From the NCBI GenBank assembly GCA_002104905.1, contig MCFE01001002.1:1-20591 (forward strand): a stretch of DNA of 20,591 bases. The letters run 5' to 3'. The notes under the pieces were generated by a model. The model searched no databases. It worked only from the letters and a program-made list of their open reading frames with translations, and had not been told where the DNA came from. The position numbers and the translations under genes were made by a program. This stretch comes from Basidiobolus meristosporus CBS 931.73 (lineage: Eukaryota > Basidiobolomycota > Basidiobolomycetes > Basidiobolales > Basidiobolaceae). Numbering within the stretch: position 1 is the stretch's first letter; each line of letters opens with the position of its first letter. Below are positions 8,047 to 17,293 of the stretch, in pieces.

Positions 8047-11000
8047 CTAAATGTTCATACTGACTAGTCCTAATTTTGACCTTAGATACTCAAACTTGTC
8101 TCTAGCTAATGGTTTGGTAAATATGTCTGCAATCATTTCATCTGTAGGACAGTAAGCTAAGCTAACTAAGTTATTCTCTATAGCTTCACGTATGAAATGA
8201 TGTCTAATATCTATGTGCTTGGTTCTAGCATCAAAAGTAGGATTTCTACCTAATTGTATACATCCTTGATTATCTTGAAATAATGTAATAGGCATTTTTT
8301 GACATAGGCCTAAATCTGTAAGGAGCTTTCTTAGCCACATTGCTTCTTTTGTAGCTTCACAGGCTGTCATATACTCTGCCTCTGTAGTAGAAAGTGCAAC
8401 GGTTGGTTGCTTTCTTGAATTCCATGATATTGCTCCTTTACAGTAAAGAAAGGTGTATCCTGTGGTGGATCTTCTGTCTTCCAAATTTTGTCCCCAATCA
8501 GCATCAGAGTATCTCACAAGATCCTGTTCTGAATCCTTATAAGTGTATCTTAAGCAGATATCAGCAGTTCCTTTTAGGTATCTAAAAATCCACTTAACTG
8601 CTGCAATATGATCAGATCCATAATTCTGATTATGTTGGCTGACAACTCCCACTGAATATGAGATATCTGGACATGTTCCAAGCATGATATACATCAGACT
8701 GCCGACTATAGATTGATAAGGAAAGTCAGGGCTTTCAGATGGCACCAAGCTCTCTTGATTTGGTTGAGTTTTGACCAAGTTAAGGTTTGTCTCCATTGGG
8801 GTAGCTGCCGGTTTACAGTCTTCCATTTTGTACTTCTTTAGTATATCTTGCATATACTTGGATTGGCTTAGGGTAATAGTCTGAGTACTTCTGTCTATGG
8901 AGAGCTTAATCCCTAAGTAGTAACCAAGTTCTCCTAGATCAGACATCTTGAACTCCATAGATAGGCTGGATTTAGTCTCTTCCAATGTTTCTAGGTTATT
9001 GGCAGCTATAATAGATCATCCACATATAGAGCTAATAGAACTGGATTTGCTCTATCTGGCTTATAGTATATACTATAGTCAGCATTACTTCTTTTGAAAC
9101 TCATAGATTTCAAATAAGAATCTATCTTGCAATTCCAGGCTCTTGGTGATTGTTTGAGACCATATAGTGACTTTTTAAGCTTGCAGACCAAATGGGGGTT
9201 ATCTTGGTCAACAAACCCATCAGGCTGGTCCATATACACGTCCTCATCAAGTTCTCCATTCAAAAATGCGCTTTTACATCCATTTGATGAATAAAAAACT
9301 TATATTTGGCTGAAATAGCCAATATTAATCTGATGGAGTTAAACTTGGCTACCGGTGCAAAGGTCTCAGTAGAGTCAAGTCCTTTTGTTTGAGAGTATCC
9401 TTTGGCTACAAGTCTTGCTTTGTATCTTTCAATTGTACCATCAGCCTTGTATTTTGTCTTGAAGACCCATCTGCATCCAATTGATTTTTGGTTGATTGGT
9501 AATTTGACCAAGTCCCAAGTTTGATTTCCATCAGGGCCTGATATTCCTCAGTCATTGCAGATCTCCAAAACTTTGTCTGAGGGCTATTTAGGGCCTCTTT
9601 TACAGTCTGGGGTGCATCAATATGGACTGAATAGGCATAGGCTAAGTTTGTACCCTCATTGATATAGTAATTTGGCTATTTCTTGTCCAATTGGATCTCC
9701 GGGCATTTGATACTGGAATGATCACTTCTGGGATATTCCTGGGCACTGATTCTGGCTGAACCACAGTTGTAGAGTCCTCTGGAGTGAAAAAATTTTCACT
9801 GTTTTGCTCTGATTCAATCCTGACAATTGGTGGACTTGAGATCAAATTTTTGTCATCATCTGATGTCATTTTTTGTGAAAATTTTGAATTTTCATCAAAC
9901 AACACATCCCTAAACTTGATCAGCTTCTTTGCTTTGGTATTGTAGAGTCTGTATGCCTTACTCACATTGCAGTAGCCCAAAAATATGATTTTACACTTTT
10001 TGGCTCATATTTTGACTGATTTCCGGCCAGTTTTTTGGCATATGCTGTACACCCAAATATTCTTTGATGTTCTGCACTTGGTCTGTATCCATACCATGCT
10101 TCAAATGGAGTAAAATCACAAAGTATTCTGTTATAACTCCTATTTATAAGATATACAGCAGTGGCAACTGATTCTGCCCAAAAATCATAGGATAATTTTT
10201 GATCATGGATCATAGATCTTGCCATATCAGTTATTGATCTGTTAGCTTGTTCTGCTACTCCATTTTGCTGTGGGGAGTATGGTACAGTAGTCTCTTGCTT
10301 TATCCCATGAATTTTGCAGAAGTGGATGAAGAGTTTTGAGGTATATTCTCCACCATTGTCAGAGTGTTTTTTCTTGATTTTTTCAGCAGTTTCTCTCTCC
10401 ACCATGGCTTTGAGCTCCCTGAACTTAGACAGAGCTTCTTCTTTTCTCTCCATGAAGTAGACCCATGTGTATCTTGTATAATCATCAATAAAAGTGATTG
10501 ATTACTTGATCCCGCCTAAGGATAAATTTTGCATAGGTCCACACAGATCTGAGTGAATTAGATCTAATTTTCTCTTAGTTTTGATTAGCCCAGAGCTCTT
10601 GAACGGTTGTCTGGCTTGTTTCCCATATATGCAGGCTTCACAGTGCTCCAAATTAGCTGGGGGATCAACTTTCACTCCAGAAATTAGCTGATCTTTGATC
10701 ATTTTGCGCAAATAATCAAAATTGATGTGCCCAAATCTCCTGTGCCAAAGCATTGGTGTTTCTTCATTTAAGTTACTTATATTGGCTTCCAGATATGATG
10801 GAATATAAGTCAACTTGTATAGATTCTGATCTCTGATGCCCAAAGCAATGTGAGCACCATTTTGATCAGTAATCCTGCATCCAGAATTGTCAAAACTGAA
10901 ACTGAGTCCTTCTGCTGTGGCCTTGCTTACAGAGAGTAGGTTCTTGGCTATTTCTGGTACATAGAGTACTTCTTTGAAGGTCAGTGTATGGCTTCCTTCA

Positions 11001-11670
11001 CTGCTTATAAGGTTTACTTGGATAGTTCCTTCTCCCACTGCATCAAGGGTTCTGTTGTCACCCATGAAAACCTTCATAATTGGAATTTCTTGATATTGGG
11101 TAAAAAGCTCTTTTTGGTGTGTAAAGTGTTGAGAAGCTCCAGAGTCAATATACCACGTCTGAGAATCCTTGTTTGTGGTCATATTTAGTACAGATATGAA
11201 TAGTCTATCTTCAGTTGTTGCAGCATTTCCATATTCAGGCTTCTTTTGCTGGTAATCTCTTTCTTTGAAACACCGGTCTGATGTGTGTCCTTTCCTTTTG
11301 CAGTAGTTACAAAATAGGTTGCTGTTGCCTTTGTAGGGTCTTGGGTACCTCCTTTGTTGGTTATCATTGCTTATTAAAGCATTTTCTTCTTCCTTCTTAT
11401 TGGCGCTTGATTTTCTTAATTCTTCATCCAGGAGCCTTCCATATATGTAATTTAAGGTCAAATCTTCAGTTCTGGACTCTAGAGCTGATACAAGGCCCTG
11501 AAACTTGTCTGTCAGGCTATTCAGGATGGTAACAATCACATCCTTATGACAATATCCCAAAGGCCTCTTTCTTGTAGCAGCATCTTCATCTTTACCTTCC
11601 ACACTTGGTAGTTAGAGCCATCCAACTTTTCAGCATAGGGAAAAGTTCCAGTAATAGCAGTAGTAGACAT
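8047..11670 (-). pseudogene. Copia I gag-pol polyprotein, multiply disrupted
   Basis: Start at MSTTAITG (ATG 11668-11670); an in-frame ATG also lies inside the primer site (11695-11697). Domains in order: Gag (KLDGSNYQVWKVKMKMLLQE), CCHC knuckle CNYCKRKGHTSDRC (11270-11311), aspartic protease DSGAS (11132-11146), pre-integrase LWHRRFGHINFD...CEACIYGK, and integrase D,D(35)E at 10547-10549, 10358-10360 and 10250-10252. RT YVDD is at 9015-9026, RNase H DADW at 8494-8505, and the stop at 8047. Lesions: about 316 bp of gag lost at 11544 (frameshift), TAA at 10502-10504, and single-base deletions near 9987, 9674, 9526, 9269 and 9013. All catalytic residues remain readable, so this is a recently dead copy or carries sequence errors. 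Confidence 0.92.
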
Positions 11671-11688
11671 TACAGAGAGTGACAGCTT

Positions 11689-11701
11689 GGGGCTCATAAC
11701 C
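11689..11701 (-). promoter_or_regulatory. Copia I primer-binding site, half-tRNA type
   Basis: On the minus strand, directly after the 5' LTR, it reads GGTTATGAGCCCC. The first 12 bases are complementary to GGGCUCAUAACC, the conserved anticodon arm of eukaryotic initiator tRNA-Met, rather than to a tRNA 3' end. Drosophila copia and yeast Ty5 are known to prime from an internally cleaved (half) initiator tRNA-Met. The site contains an ATG in frame with gag. Confidence 0.8.
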
Positions 11702-12051
11702 TGTTGTAAGAGTCTTGGAGATATTGGAAGTGATTGGGAGAACAAGTAGATTATGTGGTTTTCACTTAATGATTTATTGAATGTAAAAGTAGTATTTATA
11801 CTTTTACCTGGTCTTGGCATTACAAACACGTAGAATAGGCTAAGGAAGGTCCCAAGAACATGTGTGCAAAGTTTGGGGCTGTTTGGACAACTTTGAGAAT
11901 TTTCATGTTCTGGGTACCTGGTATTTTGGTGAAAATATTCTAAGTAAATCCCGACAAGGAATTTAGTCAGTATTCTCTAGGATTTGAAGGTGATGATCTA
12001 AGTGACTAAGTTAGGTAAATATTTAGGTGGAATTACAAATTTTTTACAACA
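11702..12051 (-). repeat. Copia LTR C (5' LTR of copy I)
   Basis: 350 bp, same length as LTR B and differing at five sites (two T/C near 11830, one A/G near 11950, G/A and C/T near 12017-12023). The right flank GATAT (12052-12056) repeats the left flank of LTR B. The internal TATAAATA box and AATAAA on the minus strand are the promoter and polyadenylation candidates. Confidence 0.93.
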
Positions 12052-12872
12052 GATATGAATAGTCTATCTTCAGTTGTTGCAGTATTTCCATATTCATGCT
12101 TCTTTTGCTGATAATATCTCTTTTTGAGACACCGGTCTGATATGTGTCCTTTCCTTTTGCAGTAGTTGCAAAACAGGTTGCTGTTGTCTTTGCAGGGTCT
12201 TGGGTACCTCCTTTGTTGGCTATCATTGCTTATTAAAGCATTTTCTTCTTCCTTCTTATTGGCACTTGATTTTCTTAATTCTTCATCCAGGAGCCTTCTA
12301 TATACATAATTTAAGGTCAAATCTTCAGTTCTGGACTCCAGGGCTGATACAAGGCCCTGAAACTCATCTGCCAGGCTATTCAGGATGGTAACAATCACAT
12401 CCTCATCAGTAGTTGGTACATCCACAGATTCCATTTCATCTACCAGCAGGGTAATTCTGTCAATTAGATTTTTCATTTTTTCTCCTGGCAGCATCTTTGT
12501 AGTAAAGAATTTTTGTCTCAGATACATTTTCTTAGCAGCTGAACATGACTGGTAGGTGTCTTCTTAAGCCTTTCAAGCATTCTTTGCTGTTTTTGCTCTT
12601 GAGCATTGAATTAGCAATTTGTCCTTAATATTAAGGCAAATGCAGTTAAAGGCACATTGTTCTTTCTTTTGATACTTTAAGGCTTCCTCTCCCACATTTT
12701 TAGGAGGGCATTCTTCTCCCATGACAATATCCCAGAGGCCTCTTTCTTGTAGCAGCATCTTCATCTTCACCTTCCACGCTTGGTAGTTACCTCCATCCAA
12801 CCTCTTGGCAGAGGGAAAAATTCCAATAATAGCAGTAGTACAAATTGCAGAGAGTGACAGCTTGGGGCTCAT
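12052..12872 (-). pseudogene. Copia II gag
   Basis: This holds the only full-length version of gag in the window. The usual MSTT start has become ICTT, so only the ATG inside the primer site (12870-12872) is available. It contains KRLDGGNYQAWKVKMKMLLQE, GEECPPKNVGEEALKYQKKE, YLRQKFFTTKMLPGEKMKNL (the Gag helical region), LTLNYVYRRLLDEELRKS and a CCHC knuckle CNYCKRKGHISDRC. Two in-frame stops lie at 12573-12575 and two codons later. Comparison with copy III (NAWKALDN) shows they replaced Trp (TGG to TGA) and Leu (TTA to TAA). The reading frame ends where copy I is inserted. Confidence 0.85.
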
Positions 12873-12876
12873 AGCC
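12864..12876 (-). promoter_or_regulatory. Copia II primer-binding site
   Basis: Minus strand GGCTATGAGCCCC, one base different from copy I. It retains the match to the initiator tRNA-Met anticodon arm except for that change. Confidence 0.65.
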
Positions 12877-13225
12877 AGCTGTAAGAGTCTTGGAGATAAT
12901 GGAAGGCATTTGGGAGAACAAGTAGTTATGTGGTTTTCATTTATTGATTTATTGAATGTAAAAGTAGTATTTATACTTTTACATGGTCTTGGCATTACCA
13001 ACATGTAGAATAGGTTAGGGAAGGTCCCAAAAACATGTGTGCAAAGTTTGGGGCTGTTTGGACAACTTTGAGAATTTTCATGTTCTGGGTACCTGGTATT
13101 TTGGTGAAAATATTCCAAGTAAATTCCAACATGGAATTTAGTCAGTATTCTCTAGGATTTGAGGGTAATGATTTAAGTGACTAAGTTAGATGAATATTTA
13201 GGTGGAAATACAAATTTTTACAACA
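12877..13225 (-). repeat. Copia LTR D (5' LTR of copy II)
   Basis: 349 bp. It groups with LTRs B and C by the GAAAATATTC.AAGTAAAT stretch. The internal terminus is mutated: minus-strand CTTACAGCT instead of CTTACAACA. The outer terminus TGTTGTAAAAATTTG is intact. The right flank is GTTAA (13226-13230), for which no matching left-hand duplication is found beside LTR A. Confidence 0.88.
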
Positions 13226-13432
13226 GTTAATGCCATGAAACTGTTAACACATGCTGGTATCAGGACAGTCTCTGGGTCATATGTTGCCAGTTATATGACG
13301 GTTGTCCATTTATACCATGTACATGGTAAGTTGCATCCTGAGATGATTTTGGCAAGAAGTAGTAATGAATCCTCAAAGCCCCCATTACTGCTATTTGTGG
13401 AAACACCACTTCTCTAGCCACAACATGGTAAG
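13226..13432. other. 207-bp spacer between copia copies II and IV
   Basis: This has no similarity to the copia or gypsy sequences in the window and no convincing ORF. It may be the original host DNA or an older unrecognised element. GTTAA at its left and GTAAG at its right would be the candidate target duplications of copies II and IV, but the matching copies are not visible. Confidence 0.5.
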
Positions 13433-13782
13433 TGTTGCACAAGTCTTGGAGATATTGGAAGTGATTTGGGAGAACAAGTAGATTATGTGGTTTTCACTTT
13501 ATGATTTATTGAATGTAAAAGTAGTAGTTATAATTTTACATGGTCTTGGCATTACAAACATGTAGAATAGGTTAATGAGGGTCCCAAGAGCATGTGTACC
13601 AAGCTTGGTGCTGCTTGGATAACTTTGAGAATTTTCATGTTCTGGGTACCAGGTATTTTGGTGAATATATTGTAGCTAAATCCCAACAAGGAATTTGGTC
13701 AGTATCCTCTAGGATCTAAAAGTAATGATCTAAGTGACTAAGTTAGGTCAATATCTAGGTGGAATTACAAATTTCTACAACA
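13433..13782 (-). repeat. Copia LTR E (3' LTR of copy IV)
   Basis: 350 bp, minus strand TGTTGTAGAAATTTG...ending AAGACTTGTGCAACA. It shares the GAATATATTGTAGCTAAATC variant with LTR A, making a second LTR subtype beside B, C and D. The TATA region is mutated (TAGTTATAATT on the plus strand). Confidence 0.88.
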
Positions 13783-13793
13783 CTCCCACTCAG

Positions 13794-15431
13794 CTAAATG
13801 TTCATACTGACTAGTCCTAATTTTGACCCAAGATATTCAAACTTACCTCTAGCTAATGATTGGTAAATATGTCTGCAATCATTTCATTTATAGGGCAGTA
13901 ACTCAGCTAACTAAGTTATTCTCTGTAGCTTTATGTATGAAATGATGTCTAATATCTATGTGCTTAGTTCTGGCATGAATAGTTGAGTTTCTACCTAATT
14001 GTATACTTCCTTGATTATCTTGAAACAATGTAATAGGCATTTTTTGACATAGGCCTAAATCTGTAAAAAGCTTTCTTAGCCACATTGCTTCTTTTGTAGC
14101 TTCACAGGCTGTCATATACTCTGCCTCTGTGGTAGAAAGTGCTACAGTTGGTTGCTTTCTTGAACTCCATGAAATTGCTCCTTTATAGTAAAGAAAGGTG
14201 TATCCTGTTGTGGATCTTCTGTCTTCCAAATTTTGTCCCCAATCAGCATCAGAGTATCCCACAAGATCCTGTTCTGAATCCTTATAGGTGTATCTTAAGC
14301 AGATATCAGCAGCTCTTTTTAGGTATCTAAAAATCCGCTTAACTGCTGCAATATGATCAGATCCATAGTTCTGATTATGTTGGCTGACAACTCCCACTGA
14401 ATATGAGATATTGGGACATGTTACAAGCATGATATACATCATACTGCCAATCATGGATTGATAAGGAAAGTCAGGGCTTTCAGATGACACCAAGCTCTCT
14501 TGATATGGTTGAATTTTGACCAAATTAAGGCTTGTCTCCATTGGGGTAGCTGCCAGTTTACAGTCTTCCATTTGGTACTTCTTTGGTATATCTTGAATAT
14601 ACTTGGATTGGCTTAGGGTAATAGTCTGGGTACTTCTGTCTATGGAGAACTTAATCCCTAAGTAGTAACTAAGTTCTCCTAGATTGGACATCTTGAACTC
14701 CTTAGATAGGCTGGATTTAGTGTCTTCCAATGTTTCTAGGTTATTGGTGGCTATAATAAGATCATCCACATATAGAGCTAATAGAACTGGATTTGCTCTA
14801 TCTGGCTTATAGTATAAATTATAGTCAGCATTACTCCTTTTGAAACTCAAAGATTCCAAATAAGAATCCATCTTGCAATTCCAGGCTCTTGGTGATTGTT
14901 TGAGACCATAAAGTGATTTTTTAAGCTTGCAGACCAAATGGGGGTTATCTTGGTCAATAAGCCCATCAGGCTGGTCCATATACATGTCCTCATCAGGTTC
15001 TCTATTCAGAAATGCAGTCTTTACATCCATTTGATGAATAAAAAACTTATATTTTGCTGCAATAGTCCATATTAATCTGATGGAATTAAACTTGGCTACT
15101 TGTGCAAAGGTCTCATTATAGTCAAGTCCTTTTGTAGAGAGTATTGTTTGGCCACAAGTCTGGCTTTGTATCTTTCAATTGTACCATCAGCCTTGTATTT
15201 TGTCTTGAAGACCCATCTGCATCCAGTAGATTTTTGGTTGATTGGTAATTTGACCAAATCCCAAGTTTGATTTTCCATCAGAGCCAGATATTCTTCAGTC
15301 ATTGCAGATCTCCAAAACTTTGTCTGAGGGCTATTTAGGGCCTCTTTTACAGTCTGGGGCTCATCAAGATGTACTGAATAGGCTTAGGCTAAGTTTGTAC
15401 CCTCATTGATATAGTAATTTGGGCTATTTAT
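13794..15431 (-). pseudogene. Copia IV reverse transcriptase and RNase H, 5'-truncated
   Basis: This is the best-preserved RT-RNase H of the copia copies. From 15431 leftwards it reads the end of the linker, MTEEYLALMENQTWDLVKL (15302), then a frameshift near 15137. It is then open from before [21 protein letters not shown] down to 13903. YVDD is at 14761-14772. ILKKY reads IPKKY. The RNase H DADW is at 14239-14250, followed by the ALSTTEAEYMTACEATKEA block and KHIDIRHHFIH. A 1-base loss near 13902 breaks the last 35 codons or so before the original stop at 13794. It would be inactive through loss of its 5' half alone. Confidence 0.88.
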
Positions 15432-15954
15432 TGTCATGATCACATGACAACCATGAACACCCATGCCAGGTTTCAGCTTCCCAGCTCAATTTCTAAGAGA
15501 TTCCTTCCGGAACCTTCTACCACCTTCCAGAAAAGTTCCTGACCATTCCAAACCATTGTTACACAATGGAACATTCCATGGAAGCTTTCCATCGTATTTT
15601 TTATAGTCCAGTACCATATATGGAAATACCAGGTCACATGACTTAGTCACATGATCAGGTGACCCAATCCATTTCCCCCATCCTGTCTCAGTACCGTGTC
15701 ATCTATGTCATTATCCCCAGCACCATTGCTGTGCCTCACCCCACAACCCCATTAGTATTAGCTAACATCTCTTGGCATCAATATAGCCAAAAAGTATATA
15801 TAGTCCTATCCCCCCTTAAGTATTCCTCAGTCTGATAAACACAGGTCTTGAATAAACAGCCTTGCCTTGAATCCTGCCTTGCCTTGATGGTCCACACCTA
15901 AGTCCTTTCCTGCCGTGCCTAGCTTTTCCTCCTGCCTTGTGTCTATTCATAACA
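15432..15954 (+). repeat. 5' LTR of the gypsy element
   Basis: The start is TGTCATG, opening a near-palindrome TGTCATGATCACATGACA. The end is CATAACA (15948-15954), one mismatch from the inverted repeat of the start, placed 2 bases before the primer site. The U3 region contains three TCACATGA boxes (15440, 15634, 15647). R/U5 is pyrimidine-rich with a 12-base direct repeat GCCTTGCCTTGA at 15859-15870 and 15876-15887. The right edge is inferred, because no second LTR is available to compare. Confidence 0.82.
15795..15856 (+). promoter_or_regulatory. Gypsy LTR promoter: TATA box, predicted start, AATAAA
   Basis: TATATATA at 15795-15802 lies 34 bases upstream of 15829. Transcription is predicted to start at 15829 because the 11 bases from there (AGTCTGATAAA) are exactly those complementary to the primer site. 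AATAAA at 15851-15856 is the candidate polyadenylation signal, to be used in the 3' LTR. Confidence 0.65.
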
Positions 15955-15956
15955 GT

Positions 15957-15967
15957 TTTATCAGACT
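15957..15967 (+). promoter_or_regulatory. Self-complementary primer-binding site
   Basis: TTTATCAGACT is the exact reverse complement of AGTCTGATAAA at 15829-15839, in the LTR 27-34 bases downstream of the TATA box. In the Tf1/sushi group the first 11 nt of the mRNA fold back onto such a site and act as the reverse transcription primer after cleavage. The 11-nt length and the position 2 bases after the LTR end both fit. A nested 6-bp helix (15840-15845 with 15936-15941, one G-U) may support the fold. Confidence 0.8.
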
Positions 15968-16360
15968 CTCCTGACTTACCTGTGGATCCCTGCCTTCTGC
16001 CCAAAGTTTGAAGAAAACTTGTAAAAGGAATACTCACCGTAAGTATCACCCATCATCTTTCCCTAGTCTTGTCCTATAAAGGCAAAGATACTTTATCTTT
16101 GTAAAACTATTGGTCAAAGCTGCATTCACTTTATTACCCTGCTGGTGGAGTTTACAGTTGTTACAGTATTGGAAGCTTTAGTACAATACTCTATCAAAGG
16201 ACGTTGAAACCAGTACCTTCTGAAGTGACGCTAACTTATTTAAGTTGGGGATTGTGGCTCAATAGTTGTATTCTTGACATACTAGTGGCTTTACAAACCC
16301 ACAACCTAGTTTAGTATATTCCAGTATTCCTTGCAAGTTCATCCGCCTTCCTCTGCTACC
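15968..16360 (+). other. Gypsy untranslated leader
   Basis: This is 393 bases between the primer site and the gag ATG. No ORF of note is present. It would carry packaging signals, none of which I can identify. A GTAAGT at 16039 and a GCTAAC at about 16227 resemble intron signals, but the evidence is too weak to call an intron. Confidence 0.5.
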
Positions 16361-17293
16361 ATGTCCAACCTAGAGCTGAACTTTGCCCAGCTCATGGCTG
16401 CCTTTACTCAACTGCAGCAAGACCATGCAGACCTCAGAAACACTCTTGCTCAGTTCCAGAACCAAAGTGTCCAGCAAACTAGCCATGTCCCAGTCTACCA
16501 AGAACCCAAGTATACTCCTGCTACCAAGTTCAATGGCTCTCAGAATGAATTCCGTGGCTTCATCAACATGGTGAAGAACAATCTTGCACTCCAGCCCAAC
16601 CGGTACCCCACTGACCAGGCCAAAGTTGGTTTCATCTCCAACCTGCTTACTGGTACAGCTCTCAAGTGGTTCTCCCCATTAGTGGAGACCAACTCTCCCC
16701 TACTCAGAGACTACCAAGCCTTTCTCACTGAAATGGAGCTAACATTTGGTAACCTTGACCAAGCCAGAACTGCTGCCAACAAGATCAAGACCCTCAAGCA
16801 AGGGAACAAACCAGCATCAGTCTATGCCTCAGAATTCCGACAACTCTCCAGTGACCTCAGCTCCTGGGGTCAAGCAGCCTTGATTAGCCAATTCCAAGAT
16901 GGCCTCAATGATGAAGTTTGTGATCTGCTACTCACACTCCCAGATCCAGATACATTGGTTGAAGCTATGCACCAAGCAATCCGGTGTGATAACAGACTAT
17001 TCCAGAAGAAGCAAAAGAACCGTCAAAGACACATTCCTGTTGCAGTCCCAGCCCCTCCTGCTCCCCAAGTCACTCCAGAAGATCCTATGCAGATTGATAG
17101 TGCCAAATACAAGAAACTATCAAAGAGTGAAAAGTCCAGACGTCAACAAGCCAACCTCTGTCTATACTGTGGCCAACCAGGTCACTTTGCCAAGTCCTGC
17201 CCTAACAAGAAGTCCAGCTTCAAGCTGATGCAGTCCTCCAGCAACCAACCTGATTCAGATCTGTTGGGAAACTCCAATGTCCAGTTGCACTGA
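16361..17293 (+). CDS. gag: Gypsy Gag (capsid-nucleocapsid)
   Basis: This 310-residue structural protein of the virus-like particle is chosen to start at the first in-frame ATG (16361). The context ACC ATG T is good and an in-frame TAG lies upstream at 16307. The N-terminus [20 protein letters not shown] is a predicted coiled coil. The Retrotrans_gag-like region includes [19 protein letters not shown], then [12 protein letters not shown] and [22 protein letters not shown]2CX4HX4C zinc knuckle [14 protein letters not shown] lies at 17159-17200 for RNA binding. Uninterrupted and typical in length for a fungal chromovirus Gag. The last 19 bases of the frame overlap the frameshift region that leads into pol. 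Confidence 0.92.
   Translation: MSNLELNFAQLMAAFTQLQQDHADLRNTLAQFQNQSVQQTSHVPVYQEPKYTPATKFNGSQNEFRGFINMVKNNLALQPNRYPTDQAKVGFISNLLTGTALKWFSPLVETNSPLLRDYQAFLTEMELTFGNLDQARTAANKIKTLKQGNKPASVYASEFRQLSSDLSSWGQAALISQFQDGLNDEVCDLLLTLPDPDTLVEAMHQAIRCDNRLFQKKQKNRQRHIPVAVPAPPAPQVTPEDPMQIDSAKYKKLSKSEKSRRQQANLCLYCGQPGHFAKSCPNKKSSFKLMQSSSNQPDSDLLGNSNVQLH

Larger units (their letters stand above)
7686..12051 (-). mobile_element. Full-length Ty1/copia copy I, inserted into copy II
   Basis: This 4366-bp element has 350-bp LTRs at 7686-8035 and 11702-12051. It is flanked by identical GATAT at 7681-7685 and 12052-12056. The interrupted gag of copy II continues on either side. The two LTRs differ at only five positions by hand comparison, all transitions. 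Gene order is gag, zinc knuckle, protease, integrase, reverse transcriptase, RNase H in one ORF, so it is Ty1/copia (Pseudoviridae-type) in architecture. The ORF is destroyed by a 316-bp gag deletion, one stop and five single-base deletions. Confidence 0.93.
5092..13225 (-). mobile_element. Ty1/copia copy II, split by nested copy I
   Basis: Copy II consists of LTR D (12877-13225), gag (12052-12872), then after the 4.4-kb copy I insertion the protease-integrase-RT remainder (5441-7685), ending at LTR A. Reading across the insertion rejoins gag and protease at EDRLFISV/LNMTT. Relative to copy I it has two internal deletions: 107 bp in integrase (6766/6767) and about 816 bp joining early RT directly to late RNase H (about 5730). 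The second removes the YVDD active site. LTRs A and D are much more different than expected for the two ends of a single insertion, so the 3' end may be recombinant. Confidence 0.8.
13433..15431 (-). mobile_element. Ty1/copia copy IV, 3' half, interrupted by the gypsy element
   Basis: It consists of LTR E, a polypurine tract (13783-13791) and the RT-RNase H part of pol, running right to 15431 where the sequence changes abruptly to the gypsy LTR. The last copia-like bases are GGGCTATTTAT, equivalent to GGGCTATTTCTT in the other copies. The rest of this copy should lie beyond the gypsy element, outside the window. It lacks the 816-bp RT deletion seen in copy II. Confidence 0.88.

Noticed and set aside
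11689-11701. tRNA gene remnant because of the GGGCTCATAACC match
   Set aside because: There is no acceptor, D or T arm around it. Its position directly beside the LTR marks it as a primer site.
13202-13417. Small host gene in the spacer between copia copies
   Set aside because: The open frame starts inside the LTR, is only 71 codons, and shows no recognisable domain.
15979-15984. CCTGTG pairing with CACAGG (15840-15845) as part of the self-primer fold
   Set aside because: This pairing would cross the primer helix. The nested CTTGTG at 15936-15941 is the simpler partner.
16039-16264. Leader intron from GTAAGT at 16039 with branch-like GCTAAC and a later AG
   Set aside because: The motifs are short and common, the length is unusual for fungi, and several AG sites are equally good. 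There is no transcript evidence.
16331-16360. Upstream TTG as gag start, and likewise TTG at 17299 as pol start
   Set aside because: Eukaryotic initiation at TTG is unlikely. Gag has a well-placed ATG at 16361, and pol is better explained by frameshifting at 17272.
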